This document shows positions 1-8,069 of a DNA stretch of 39,777 nucleotides, in pieces. The stretch covers positions 1-39,777 of the forward strand of contig CAZOWW010000041.1 in the NCBI GenBank assembly GCA_964583765.1, given 5' to 3'. The translations under genes were made by a program, and so were the position numbers. The notes below the pieces were generated by a model. The model was not told the DNA's origin and ran no database searches. It worked only from the letters and a program-made list of their open reading frames with translations. The DNA is from CAZOWW01 sp964583765. GTDB taxonomy: Bacteria > Actinomycetota > Actinomycetes > Actinomycetales > Kineosporiaceae. Position 1 is the first letter of the stretch; each line of letters begins with the position of its first letter.

Positions 1-121
1 CAGCTCACCGTCGTCCGGGCGGGCCCGGCGGCAGGACCCGCGCTGCCGGCCAGTAGCGTGGTCTCGGCGCCGCAGGATGCGGATGCCCGGGACGTCGAAT
101 GCAGAGGGGACCCTGACACAG

Positions 122-1078
122 ATGGCGCGTAAGGGCACGGTGACCGTTGTCGGAGCCGGCTTCTACGGCTCCACGACCGCGCAGCGACTGGCGGAGTACG
201 ACATCTTCGACAAGGTCGTCCTGACCGACATCCGGGACGGTTGGGCCGAAGGTCTCGCGCTGGACCTGAACCAGTCCCGCCCGAACGAGGGCTTCGAGAC
301 CCAGGTCGTCGGCAAGACGACCACCACGGACGGCGGCGGCTACGAGGTCATCGAGGGTTCCTCGGTGGTCGTGATCACCGCGGGCCTTCCCCGCAAGCCC
401 GGCATGAGCCGGATGGACCTGCTCGGCCTCAACGCCGGCATCGTGCGTGGTGTCGCCGAGAACGTCGCCCGGTTCGCCCCGGACGCCGTCGTCATCGTGG
501 TGTCGAACCCGCTGGACGAGATGACCACCCTCGCCAAGCTCGCCACCGGCTTCCCGCACCAGCGGGTCATCGGCCAGGCGGGCATGCTCGACACGGCGCG
601 GTTCAGCTACTTCGTGGCCGAGAAGCTCGCGGTGCCGGTGGGCGCGGTGAAGACCCTCACCCTCGGCTCGCACGGCGACACCATGGTGCCGGTGCCCAGT
701 GCCTCCACCGTGAACGGCCGGCCGCTCACCGATCTGCTGGACGCGGCGACCATCGAGGAACTCGTGGTCCGCACCCGCAACGGGGGCGCCGAGGTCGTGG
801 CCCTGCTCAAGACCGGCTCTGCCTACTACGCGCCGTCGGCGGCAGCCGCGCGCATGGCCAAGGCCGTGGCCGAGGACTCCGGCGCCGTCATGCCGGTGTG
901 CGCCTGGGTGGACGGCGAGTACGGCATTCCCGGTGTCTACCTCGGGGTCGAGGCCGCGATCGGCGCCGGCGGCGTGATCAAGGTTGTCGAGCGGGACCTG
1001 TCCGAGATCGAGCTCAGCGGGCTGCGGGCGGCTGCCGAGGCCGTGCGCGCCAAGGCGGCGGACGTCGCCACCCTCTGA
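122..1078 (+). CDS. mdh: malate dehydrogenase, LDH-like type
   Basis: NAD-dependent malate dehydrogenase (318 aa) interconverting malate and oxaloacetate in the TCA cycle, cytosolic. Visible: N-terminal Rossmann motif GAGFYGSTTA near residue 10, the SNPLDEMT segment near residue 130, and the catalytic-histidine motif GSHGDTMVP near residue 183. Length and motifs fit the LDH-like MDH family rather than the E. coli type. The frame is open from an ATG at 77, but the ATG at 122 is preceded by AGAGGGGA (103-110) and gives the normal family N-terminus, so 122 is chosen. A strong hairpin follows the stop, so it is probably monocistronic. Bases 1-121 contain no other gene that I can see. Confidence 0.95.
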   Translation: MARKGTVTVVGAGFYGSTTAQRLAEYDIFDKVVLTDIRDGWAEGLALDLNQSRPNEGFETQVVGKTTTTDGGGYEVIEGSSVVVITAGLPRKPGMSRMDLLGLNAGIVRGVAENVARFAPDAVVIVVSNPLDEMTTLAKLATGFPHQRVIGQAGMLDTARFSYFVAEKLAVPVGAVKTLTLGSHGDTMVPVPSASTVNGRPLTDLLDAATIEELVVRTRNGGAEVVALLKTGSAYYAPSAAAARMAKAVAEDSGAVMPVCAWVDGEYGIPGVYLGVEAAIGAGGVIKVVERDLSEIELSGLRAAAEAVRAKAADVATL

Positions 1079-1105
1079 TCGTCGGTACGCCGAACGGGCC
1101 TGTGC

Positions 1106-1136
1106 ACGGCCGGTTCCCCCGGGGGGAGCCGGCCGT
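1106..1136 (+). terminator. mdh terminator hairpin
   Basis: ACGGCCGG (1106-1113) pairs with CCGGCCGT (1129-1136), and the stem continues inward through TTCCC/GGGGA (one T-G pair) to about 13 bp around a 5-nt loop. It lies 28 nt after the mdh stop. No T-tract follows, as is usual for terminators in this window. Confidence 0.7.
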
Positions 1137-1229
1137 ACCCCGTTCAGGACACTTCCGTCGGGTGCGCCACCGGTGCCGAATATGCCCGTTGCCGGGGGTA
1201 CGGTGGGGTCACCGAGCTGGGGGTATTTG

Positions 1230-1694
1230 ATGATCAAGGTGGCTGCGTTCTTCCTCGCCGATGCTGCGACGGTGCGGGAGGGCCTGCTCAACGTTCTCGG
1301 CGCGGGTGTCAACGTCGTCGTGCGCCCGACCTTCCCGGCCCCGCTGGGCGTCCCGCTCGTGGCCGTGCTGGAGGTGGAGCCGGACGACCGCACCACGCAC
1401 CAGATCGTGGTGAGCGTGCAGGCGGACGCGACGCCGCTGGTGCAGGTGCAGGTGCAGCTCGAGGGCGGCGCGAGCGGTCCCTTCGCCGACCTGCCGGCCT
1501 ACGTGCCGCTGGTGCTCCCCGTGGGGGACGCCCGGCTGCCCCAGCCCGGCCGGTACGAGGCTGCCCTGGCCATCGATGACCAGTTGATGTCCGTCGTCGC
1601 GTTCCGGGCCCACCAGTCCCAGGGCGCGGGGGAGCAGCGTCCGCAGCAGCCAGGGGTCGGGACCTCGCCCACCGACATCCCGCCCTTCGTCTGA
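1230..1694 (+). CDS. DUF6941-like protein of unknown function
   Basis: A 154-aa protein starting MIKVAAFFLADAATVREGLL. The opening pattern (a strand, then LADAA, then a Leu-Asn-VLGAG segment), the central beta-rich part and a disordered Pro/Gln tail resemble the actinobacterial DUF6941 family, whose function is unknown. That assignment is from memory of the family pattern. The ATG at 1230 is chosen because similarity begins there; upstream in-frame sequence is Arg/Pro-rich and not protein-like. GGGGGT at 1220-1225 is a weak ribosome site. It stands alone between the mdh terminator and a convergent kinase-like gene. No signal peptide or membrane segment is seen. Confidence 0.75.
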   Translation: MIKVAAFFLADAATVREGLLNVLGAGVNVVVRPTFPAPLGVPLVAVLEVEPDDRTTHQIVVSVQADATPLVQVQVQLEGGASGPFADLPAYVPLVLPVGDARLPQPGRYEAALAIDDQLMSVVAFRAHQSQGAGEQRPQQPGVGTSPTDIPPFV

Positions 1695-1759
1695 CGGGTC
1701 CCGCGCTCGTCGGGCGGCGGGTGACTGTCTGACGCGTCCCGGCAGCCCCACGACTCCCG

Positions 1760-2443
1760 TCAGGGAGCGGTGGCCCAGAGGCGGTCGGCGCCGTCGAGCA
1801 CCAGGCGCGCGGCCGCCGGGAGCGCCTCGATTTCCTCCGCGCTCATCGTCGGGTTGTCCAGGCGTATCTGGAGCACGAGGTCGAGCCGCCGGCGGGGATC
1901 CATCCCGCGCTCGTGCAGCGCCCGCAGGAGGAGATCCAGCAGCCACTTCGCCGGCTCGGCGAGCTCGCCCAGCGCCGCCTGGGCGATGATCAACGCCGAG
2001 AAGGCGGGGTCGAGGTCACGATCGGAATCCCGGGCGTTCGTCCAGTCGATCACCACGGGTCCGGTCGGCCCCATGAGGACGTTGTCGGGATGCAGGTCGA
2101 GGTGGACCAGCCCCGTTCCTGCCGGCGCTCCGGGACGGGTGGGTAACGCCCGCAGACGGGCCAGCAGGTCGGCGAGCACGAGGGCGGCGTCCTCGATCGA
2201 GCAGGTACCGTCGCCCAGTTCGGCCAGCATGGTCCGCCCCGGCACGAATTCCATGACCAGGTCCTGGCCCTCGGCCCGGAACACCTGCGGCACCGGGAAG
2301 CCGTGCGAGGACGCGTACCGCATCGCCTCGGCGTCGTGCGCGACGTCATGCGGATGGTTCAGGCGTCGCAGGACGGTGCCGTCCGGCAGCAGGTGGACAT
2401 CGGCCTCTCGACCGCGGCCGATGAGTTCCCCCGCCTCGTGCAT
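1760..2443 (-). CDS. aminoglycoside phosphotransferase (APH)-fold kinase
   Basis: A 227-aa small-molecule kinase of the APH/choline kinase fold. The Brenner motif HLDLHPDN lies near residues 113-120 and supplies the catalytic Asp and metal-binding Asn; VVIDWTNA follows, with the Asp of the DFG-equivalent. The N-terminal lobe carries a short Gly-rich strand (LIGRGREADVH). The substrate cannot be read from sequence; most chromosomal homologues are not resistance genes. The ATG at 2443 has an AGGAG box 9 nt upstream (2453-2457). An ATG two codons earlier (2449) is too close to that box. The gene converges on the preceding DUF6941-like gene; a small CTCCC/GGGAG hairpin spans its stop codon. Confidence 0.85.
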   Translation of the reverse strand: MHEAGELIGRGREADVHLLPDGTVLRRLNHPHDVAHDAEAMRYASSHGFPVPQVFRAEGQDLVMEFVPGRTMLAELGDGTCSIEDAALVLADLLARLRALPTRPGAPAGTGLVHLDLHPDNVLMGPTGPVVIDWTNARDSDRDLDPAFSALIIAQAALGELAEPAKWLLDLLLRALHERGMDPRRRLDLVLQIRLDNPTMSAEEIEALPAAARLVLDGADRLWATAP

Positions 2444-2649
2444 CGACATGATCTCCTGATGGTGGGTGCCTGCGCTGGTCGTGGTCGTCGGACGTGCCGG
2501 ACGCACCGCCCGGCACGGTACCACCGGCTGATCGGCCTATCGGGCTGACAAGGGGTGCGTCGATGATGCCCGCCCCGGTCGTCGGGTCGTCGGCGGAGCT
2601 ACCGGTTGCGGGGGTGATTCCAGGGCGGGATCTCCGGCGAAGTCCTGGT

Positions 2650-2669
2650 GCGTACCCTCGCCGGTACGC
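2650..2669 (+). other. 7-bp hairpin in leader of small membrane gene
   Basis: GCGTACC (2650-2656) and GGTACGC (2663-2669) form a perfect stem with a 6-nt loop, 57 nt upstream of the GTG at 2726. It could be leader structure or an operator. The rest of 2444-2725 shows no gene. Confidence 0.35.
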
Positions 2670-2725
2670 GGGCTCTACGGCGTGAAGGTCGCGGGACCCA
2701 TTCGGTGGGACTGGAGGTGCACGGC

Positions 2726-3169
2726 GTGAACGTGAACCGCTGGCTGGCCCGACGCGCGATTGCCCTCGCCGCCCAGATGTCCGACTCGAGGACGACGTAC
2801 TTCGAGAGCAACTTCGGATTGGACAATGAGTGTGGGTGGGAACTTGTCGCGATCTACCTCTACGCCGCCTGGTTCGTGATCATCGTCGCGAGCATTGTGC
2901 TCTACACGGCGCTCGTGATCACGCAGGATCTTCTCCCAGGGTGGTGCGGAGGCGTCATCGACTCGGTCGGTGCCTTCGGTCTTTCCTTTCCCATCTGCTG
3001 CGGGTTCAGCGCCGAGTGCGGTATCAACCGCCGGAAGCGGAGGCATGATCCGCTACGTCCGGTGCAGGATCCCCTCCGGCGATCGGACCTGCTCCGGACC
3101 GAGAGCCGGGTCGGCATGGTTCTCGCTCTTGTGGTGGGGACGGTCCTCAGACTCACGACGTTCCGCTGA
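2726..3169 (+). CDS. small membrane protein, unknown
   Basis: A 147-aa frame with a GTG start preceded by GGAGG (2713-2717) at 8-nt spacing, which favours this start over an ATG 26 codons upstream. Visible features: a hydrophobic helix WELVAIYLYAAWFVIIVAS near residues 42-70, a Cys-containing hydrophobic stretch (FPICCGFSAEC) near residue 98, a basic cluster NRRKRR, and a last hydrophobic segment VLALVVGTVL close to the C-terminus. I recognise no family. Codon use is less biased toward GC than in its neighbours, so it may be recently acquired, fast-evolving, or partly spurious at the C-terminus. Confidence 0.5.
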   Translation: MNVNRWLARRAIALAAQMSDSRTTYFESNFGLDNECGWELVAIYLYAAWFVIIVASIVLYTALVITQDLLPGWCGGVIDSVGAFGLSFPICCGFSAECGINRRKRRHDPLRPVQDPLRRSDLLRTESRVGMVLALVVGTVLRLTTFR

Positions 3170-3327
3170 ACGATGGGATCAAGCCACCGAGGTCGGCCTG
3201 GCTCCAGGATCAGGCGTGTTGTCTTGGGACCGGCCACGCGCCGACACCGGTCGACCGCTCGGCGCGGGTGTCGAGGAGCACGGCGCAGGCATGCTCCGGG
3301 CGCCCTGCCGTCACCGGGGGTCACGGC

Positions 3328-3333
3328 TAGGCT
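3328..3333 (+). promoter_or_regulatory. possible -10 element of icd
   Basis: TAGGCT fits TANNNT and would put the transcript start near 3340, giving a leader of about 33 nt before the GTG. No good -35 is visible. The same hexamer lies in the expected place before the glyA riboswitch (5619-5624). Confidence 0.35.
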
Positions 3334-3372
3334 GCCGCTCAGGTCACGGTCGTGCGGAAGGAGCCCCCACCG

Positions 3373-4590
3373 GTGGCGAAGATCAAGGTGTCCGGTCCCG
3401 TCGTCGAGCTCGACGGCGACGAGATGACCCGCATCATCTGGCAGTTCATCAAGGACCGCCTGATCCTGCCGTACCTGGACGTCGACCTGCGGTACTTCGA
3501 CCTGTCCGTGACCCATCGTGACGCCACCGACGACCAGGTCACCGTGGACGCCGCGCTCGCCATCAAGGAGCACGGGGTCGGCGTGAAGTGCGCGACGATC
3601 ACCCCGGACGAGGCGCGGGTCGCCGAGTTCGGTCTGAAGAAGATGTGGCGCTCGCCCAACGGAACGATCCGCAACATCCTCGGGGGCGTCGTCTTCCGCG
3701 AGCCGATCATCATCAGCAACATTCCGCGGCTCGTGCCCGGATGGACCAAGCCCATCGTGATCGGCCGTCACGCGCACGGTGACCAGTACAAGGCCACGGA
3801 CCTGAAGATCCCGGGCGCGGGAACCGTCACGCTCACGTACACCCCGGCCGACGGCTCGGCGCCCCTGGAGCTGGAGGTGGCCCGCTTCCCGGAGGGGGGC
3901 GGGGTCGCCATGGGGATGTACAACTTCACGAAGTCGATCGAGGACTTCGCCCGGGCCTCGCTCTCCTACGGCCTCGCCCGCGGCTACCCGGTGTACCTGT
4001 CCACCAAGAACACGATCCTCAAGGCCTACGACGGGCTCTTCAAGGACATCTTCGCCGAGGTCTACGAGAAGGACTTCCGGGCCTCGTTCGAGGCGGCCGG
4101 CCTGACCTACGAGCACCGACTGATCGACGACATGGTCGCGGCCGCGCTGAAGTGGGAGGGCGGCTACGTCTGGGCCTGCAAGAACTACGACGGGGACGTG
4201 CAGTCGGACACCGTCGCCCAGGGCTTCGGCTCGCTCGGCCTGATGACCAGCGTGCTGCTCACCCCGGACGGCCGCACCGTCGAGGCCGAGGCCGCCCACG
4301 GCACGGTCACGCGGCACTACCGCCTGCACCAGCAGGGCAAGCCCACTTCGACGAACCCCATCGCCTCCATCTACGCCTGGACCGGCGGTCTGGCGCACCG
4401 GGGCAAGTTGGACGCCACCCCCGAGGTCACCGCGTTCGCCCGCACCCTGGAGGCGGTCTGCATCCGGACGGTCGAGGCCGGGAGCATGACCAAGGACCTC
4501 GCCCTGCTCGTCGGGCCGGACCAGCCCTGGTTGACCACCCAGGAGTTCCTCGCCGCCCTCGCCACCAACCTGGAGCGGGCCCTGCGCTGA
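3373..4590 (+). CDS. icd: NADP-dependent isocitrate dehydrogenase, dimeric eukaryote-like type
   Basis: Converts isocitrate to 2-oxoglutarate with NADPH formation (405 aa). It matches the homodimeric class shared with eukaryotes and many bacteria: LDGDEMTRIIW near the N-terminus, the substrate loop SPNGTIRN near residue 94, the metal-binding region KNYDGDVQSD, and the NADP-site motif EAAHGTVTRHYR. The GTG at 3373 is chosen: AAGGAG (3358-3363) lies 9 nt upstream and the protein then begins VAKIKVSGPVVELDG as in homologues. A GTG at 3352 in the same frame lies upstream of that box. It stands alone, convergent with purU. The 200-nt gap upstream (3170-3372) holds only the possible -10. Confidence 0.95.
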   Translation: MAKIKVSGPVVELDGDEMTRIIWQFIKDRLILPYLDVDLRYFDLSVTHRDATDDQVTVDAALAIKEHGVGVKCATITPDEARVAEFGLKKMWRSPNGTIRNILGGVVFREPIIISNIPRLVPGWTKPIVIGRHAHGDQYKATDLKIPGAGTVTLTYTPADGSAPLELEVARFPEGGGVAMGMYNFTKSIEDFARASLSYGLARGYPVYLSTKNTILKAYDGLFKDIFAEVYEKDFRASFEAAGLTYEHRLIDDMVAAALKWEGGYVWACKNYDGDVQSDTVAQGFGSLGLMTSVLLTPDGRTVEAEAAHGTVTRHYRLHQQGKPTSTNPIASIYAWTGGLAHRGKLDATPEVTAFARTLEAVCIRTVEAGSMTKDLALLVGPDQPWLTTQEFLAALATNLERALR

Positions 4591-4652
4591 GGGGCGACTT
4601 CTGATCTGAACGGCACCTTCGGAACGGACGAGTGGCGGATCCGACGCTCGGG

Positions 4653-5549
4653 TCAGCGGAAGACGACCGTGCTGGGTCCGTTGAGGAGCACCCGGTGCTC
4701 GGCGTGCCACAGCACGGCGCGCGCCAGAACCTGCGCCTCGACGTCCCGTCCGGCGCCGGCGAGCCGGTTCGGCGACATCGTGTGATCCACGCGCTGGACG
4801 TCCTGCTCGATGATCGGGCCCTCGTCCAGGGCGGCGGTCACGTAGTGCGCCGTGGCCCCGATGAGCTTCACCCCGCGGGCGTGGGCCTGGTGGTAGGGCC
4901 GGGCGCCCTTGAAACTCGGCAGGAACGAGTGGTGGATGTTGATGATGCGCCCGGGCAGCGAGCGGCACAGGTCGTCCGAGAGCACCTGCATGTAGCGGGC
5001 CAGCACCACCAGCTCGATGTCGAGTTCGGCGACGAGCCCGCGCAGCTTGGCCTCGGCGGCCTCCTTGTCCGCCGGGTCCTTGCCGACCGGGATGTGGTGG
5101 AACGGCACCTCGTAGAACTCGGCGAGCTCGCCCAGGACGGGGTGGTTGCTGACCACCGCGGGGATCTCGATCGGCAGGCTGCCGTTGCGGGCGCGGAACA
5201 GCAGGTCGTTGAGGCAGTGGCCGCCGAGGCTGACCAGGACCAGGGTGCGCGTCGGAGCCGCCGCGTGGTGCAACTGCCAGTCCATGCCGAACCGCTCCGC
5301 CACCGGTGCGAACTGCACGCGCAGCCCGGCCCCGAAGTCGGCCACACGAGGGTCCGTCGTGGACGTGCCGTCCCGGCCCGCGCCGTCCGCCGGTTCCACG
5401 GCCACCCGCATGAAGAACCGGCCCGAGGCGGCGTCCCCGTACTGCTGGCTCTCGACGATGTTGCCACCCTGCTCGACGACCACCCCGGTCACGTCGTGGA
5501 CGATGCCGGGCCGGTCGGGGCAGGACAGGGTGAGCACGTGGGTGGACAC
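4653..5549 (-). CDS. purU: formyltetrahydrofolate deformylase
   Basis: Hydrolyses 10-formyl-THF to formate and THF, balancing the one-carbon pool (298 aa). An N-terminal ACT domain (residues 3-85; LSCPDRPGIVHDVTG) senses amino acids in homologues. The C-terminal formyltransferase-fold domain has the catalytic Asn-His segment NIHHSFLPSFKG near residue 202 and the ATAHYV...LDEGPII segment with the catalytic Asp. It diverges from glyA-folD: one gene drains 10-formyl-THF while the other two supply one-carbon units, so shared control through the 220-bp intergenic region is plausible. The ATG at 5549 gives the family-standard start. Confidence 0.95.
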   Translation of the reverse strand: MSTHVLTLSCPDRPGIVHDVTGVVVEQGGNIVESQQYGDAASGRFFMRVAVEPADGAGRDGTSTTDPRVADFGAGLRVQFAPVAERFGMDWQLHHAAAPTRTLVLVSLGGHCLNDLLFRARNGSLPIEIPAVVSNHPVLGELAEFYEVPFHHIPVGKDPADKEAAEAKLRGLVAELDIELVVLARYMQVLSDDLCRSLPGRIINIHHSFLPSFKGARPYHQAHARGVKLIGATAHYVTAALDEGPIIEQDVQRVDHTMSPNRLAGAGRDVEAQVLARAVLWHAEHRVLLNGPSTVVFR

Positions 5550-5618
5550 GAGCCGAGGGTATCGGCTGGTGCCGGAGTGGCCCGCGGATACGGACCGGCT
5601 CGCGGATCCGGGGCCGAG

Positions 5619-5624
5619 TAGGCT
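5619..5624 (+). promoter_or_regulatory. possible -10 element of glyA-folD
   Basis: TAGGCT, identical to the candidate -10 of icd. It would place the transcript start near 5631, exactly at the 5' edge of the ZTP aptamer. No convincing -35 is seen. Confidence 0.4.
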
Positions 5625-5631
5625 TGGTGGT

Positions 5632-5702
5632 GCCGCGACTGGCGTTCAGGTGGGTCACCACCGGGGAGCGGCTGATCGGTCCCTACGGCCGTTCGCCTGG
5701 GC
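5632..5702 (+). promoter_or_regulatory. ZTP (pfl) riboswitch aptamer
   Basis: This carries the hallmarks of the pfl/ZTP RNA in order: CGACTGGCG (5636-5644), hairpin GGTGG(GTCA)...CCACC (5649-5653 with 5658-5662), the invariant GGGGAGCG (5663-5670), a variable linker, then GCCGTTCGCCTGGGC (5688-5702), whose CGCC can pair with the upstream GGCG as the pseudoknot. ZTP RNAs sense the purine intermediates ZMP/ZTP, which build up when 10-formyl-THF is short, and activate one-carbon genes. Location directly before glyA-folD fits that role. Confidence 0.92.
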
Positions 5703-5705
5703 CTG

Positions 5706-5740
5706 GGGCTGCCAACCGCAGACGACGTCGGCGGCAGCCC
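5706..5740 (+). promoter_or_regulatory. expression-platform stem of ZTP riboswitch
   Basis: GGGCTGCC (5706-5713) and GGCAGCCC (5733-5740) form a perfect 8-bp stem that starts 4 nt after the aptamer and ends 19 nt before the glyA ribosome site (AGGAG, 5760-5764). No T-run follows, so control could be by an intrinsic terminator of the T-less type, by translation or by Rho. The mechanism is inferred. Confidence 0.55.
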
Positions 5741-5769
5741 GGTCGCCGCGTCCTTCCTCAGGAGCGCCC

Positions 5770-7086
5770 ATGCCCCAGAACTCCTCGGCCGCGACCCCGA
5801 TGCCGTCGGCCCCCGGGCCCGTCACCGACCGTCCCCTGGCCGACGTCGACCCCGAGCTCGCCGCAGTGATCGCCTCGGAGCTGGGGCGGCAGCGCGGCAC
5901 CCTCGAGATGATCGCGAGCGAGAACTTCGCGCCGCGCGCCGTGCTCGAGGCGCAGGGCAGCGTGCTGACGAACAAGTACGCCGAGGGCTACCCCGGCAAG
6001 CGGTACTACGGCGGTTGCGAGTTCGTGGACATCGCGGAGGACCTGGCCCGCGAGCGGGCGAAGTCGCTGTTCGGAGCGGTCTACGCGAACGTGCAGCCGC
6101 ACTCGGGCGCCCAGGCGAACGCGGCCGTGCTGCACGCGCTCATCCGGCCCGGTGACCGGATCCTGGGCCTGGAGCTCGCGCACGGCGGGCACCTCACCCA
6201 CGGCATGAAGATCAATTTCTCGGGCCGCCTGTACGACGTCGCCGCCTACGGGGTCGACCCGCGGACCTTCCGGATCGACCTGGACCACGTGCGGGAGCGG
6301 GCGCTGGCGCACCGGCCGCAGGTGATCATCGCCGGTTGGTCGGCCTACCCACGGCATCTGGACTTCGCCGCGTTCCGTGCGATCGCGGACGAGGTCGGCG
6401 CCCTGCTCTGGGTGGACATGGCTCACTTCTCGGGTCTCGTCGCGGCGGGGCTGCACCCGAGCCCCGTGCCGCACGCGCACGTGGTCTCGTCGACGACGCA
6501 CAAGACCCTCGCCGGTCCGCGGGGCGGCCTGATCCTCGCCGGCACGGACGACTTCTCCAAGAAGCTGCAGTCCGCGGTGTTCCCGGGGCAGCAGGGTGGT
6601 CCGCTCGAGCACGTGATCGCCGCCAAGGCGGTCAGCTTCGCGATCGCGGCCACCCCCGAGTTCGCCGAGCGCCAGGAGCGCACCCTGCGGGGCGCGAAGA
6701 TCCTCGCCGAGCGCCTGCTCGCGGCCGACGCCCGTGAGGCGGGGGTCTCCGTGCTCACCGGCGGCACCGACGTCCACCTGGTGCTCGTGGATCTGCGCGA
6801 GTCCGCGCTGGATGGTCAGCAGGCCGAGGACCGGCTGCACGAGGTCGGCATCACCGTCAACCGCAACGCCGTCCCGTTCGACCCCCGCCCGCCGGTGGTC
6901 ACCTCGGGCCTGCGGATCGGCACGCCGGCCCTGGCCACGCGGGGCTTCGGCGACGAGCAGTTCGCCGAGGTGGCGGACGTGATCGCGGCCGCGCTGCAGC
7001 CCGACGCGGACGTCTCCACGCTGCGCAAACGGGTCGAGCGGCTGGCGGCGGACTTCCCGCTCTACGACGGACTGGAGACCTGGTGA
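5770..7086 (+). CDS. glyA: serine hydroxymethyltransferase
   Basis: PLP enzyme converting serine and THF to glycine and 5,10-methylene-THF (438 aa). Visible: MIASENF and the NKYAEGYPGKRYYGG segment of the substrate site; the PLP-lysine motif STTHKTLAGPRGG with Lys near residue 244; and C-terminal GLRIGTPALATRGF. The ATG at 5770 follows AGGAG (5760-5764) at 5 nt; in-frame sequence further upstream is riboswitch and not coding. An N-terminal extension of about 25 Ser/Pro/Ala residues is usual in actinobacteria. Its stop overlaps the folD start, so the two are translationally coupled under the ZTP riboswitch. Confidence 0.97.
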   Translation: MPQNSSAATPMPSAPGPVTDRPLADVDPELAAVIASELGRQRGTLEMIASENFAPRAVLEAQGSVLTNKYAEGYPGKRYYGGCEFVDIAEDLARERAKSLFGAVYANVQPHSGAQANAAVLHALIRPGDRILGLELAHGGHLTHGMKINFSGRLYDVAAYGVDPRTFRIDLDHVRERALAHRPQVIIAGWSAYPRHLDFAAFRAIADEVGALLWVDMAHFSGLVAAGLHPSPVPHAHVVSSTTHKTLAGPRGGLILAGTDDFSKKLQSAVFPGQQGGPLEHVIAAKAVSFAIAATPEFAERQERTLRGAKILAERLLAADAREAGVSVLTGGTDVHLVLVDLRESALDGQQAEDRLHEVGITVNRNAVPFDPRPPVVTSGLRIGTPALATRGFGDEQFAEVADVIAAALQPDADVSTLRKRVERLAADFPLYDGLETW

Positions 7087-7964
7087 CCGCGCGCCTGCTG
7101 GACGGCAAGGCGACCGCTGCGGCGATCAAGGCCGAACTCACCGTGCGGGTCACGCGCCTGCGGGAGCGCGGCGTGGTGCCGGGCCTGGGCACCGTGCTGG
7201 TCGGTGACGACCCGGGCAGCCACTCGTACGTGGCCGGCAAGCACCGGGACTGCGCCGAGGTCGGCATCGCCTCGATCCGGGTGGACCTGCCGGCCGAGGC
7301 CTCGCAGGAACAGGTGGAGGACGTCGTCCGGGCGCTGAACGCGGACGACGCCTGCACCGGCTACATCGTGCAGCTACCCCTGCCCCGCGGCCTGGACGCC
7401 AATCGGGTGCTCGAGCTGGTCGACCCGGCCAAGGATGCGGACGGGCTGCACCCGACGAATCTGGGCCGGCTGGTGCTCTCGGTGAACCAACCGCTGGCCT
7501 CGCCGCCGCCGTGCACCCCGCGCGGCATCGTCGAGCTGCTCGCGCGTCACGGGGTGTCCCTGTCGGGGGCCCAGGTGTGCGTGGTCGGCCGGGGGGTCAC
7601 CGTCGGCCGGCCGCTGGGGTTGCTCCTGACCCGGCGGGAGATCAACGCCACGGTCACGCTCTGCCACACCGGCACCAAGGACCTGGCCGCGCAGGTCTCC
7701 CGGGCCGATGTCGTGGTGGCCGCGGCCGGGGTCGCGGGCATGATCACCGCCGCCATGGTGCGTCCGGGAGCGGTCGTGCTGGACGTCGGGGTGACCCGGG
7801 TCGTCGATGAGGCGACGGGTCGCACCCGCCTCGTCGGGGACGTGGCGCCCGAGGTGGCCGAGGTGGCGTCCTGGCTCGCGCCGATGCCCGGCGGGGTCGG
7901 GCCCATGACGCGGGCGATGCTGCTGGCCAACGTGGTGGACGCCGCGGAGCGCGCCGCGCTCTGA
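7083..7964 (+). CDS. folD: bifunctional methylene-THF dehydrogenase/methenyl-THF cyclohydrolase
   Basis: Takes the methylene-THF made by GlyA to methenyl- and 10-formyl-THF with NADPH formation (293 aa). Visible: catalytic Tyr-Lys pair in SYVAGKHRD (Lys near 53), QLPLP, DADGLHP, the NADP-binding GRGVTVGRPLG, and C-terminal PMPGGVGPMTRAML. The start is the GTG at 7083, which overlaps the glyA stop by 4 nt (GTGA). Second gene of the ZTP-controlled operon and closed by a very strong hairpin. Confidence 0.96.
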   Translation: MTARLLDGKATAAAIKAELTVRVTRLRERGVVPGLGTVLVGDDPGSHSYVAGKHRDCAEVGIASIRVDLPAEASQEQVEDVVRALNADDACTGYIVQLPLPRGLDANRVLELVDPAKDADGLHPTNLGRLVLSVNQPLASPPPCTPRGIVELLARHGVSLSGAQVCVVGRGVTVGRPLGLLLTRREINATVTLCHTGTKDLAAQVSRADVVVAAAGVAGMITAAMVRPGAVVLDVGVTRVVDEATGRTRLVGDVAPEVAEVASWLAPMPGGVGPMTRAMLLANVVDAAERAAL

Positions 7965-7970
7965 GCAGGA

Positions 7971-8012
7971 CCGGGCCGTGGGCCGTACCGGCGGGTACGG
8001 CCCACGGCCCGG
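7971..8012. terminator. bidirectional terminator, perfect 19-bp stem
   Basis: Bases 7971-7989 are exactly complementary to 7994-8012, with a 4-nt loop GGCG. It lies 6 nt after the folD stop and 57 nt beyond the stop of the opposing membrane-protein gene, so it can serve both. Confidence 0.85.
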
Positions 8013-8069
8013 AACCATGGGCGCCGGCTCGGCTGCGTCAGGTGCCCAGTTGTTCAGGTGCCGAGCTGT

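Noticed and set aside
2902..5661. Minus-strand open frame of about 900 codons across icd and purU
   Set aside because: Shadow of icd and out of frame with the real purU gene on that strand; low-complexity translation.
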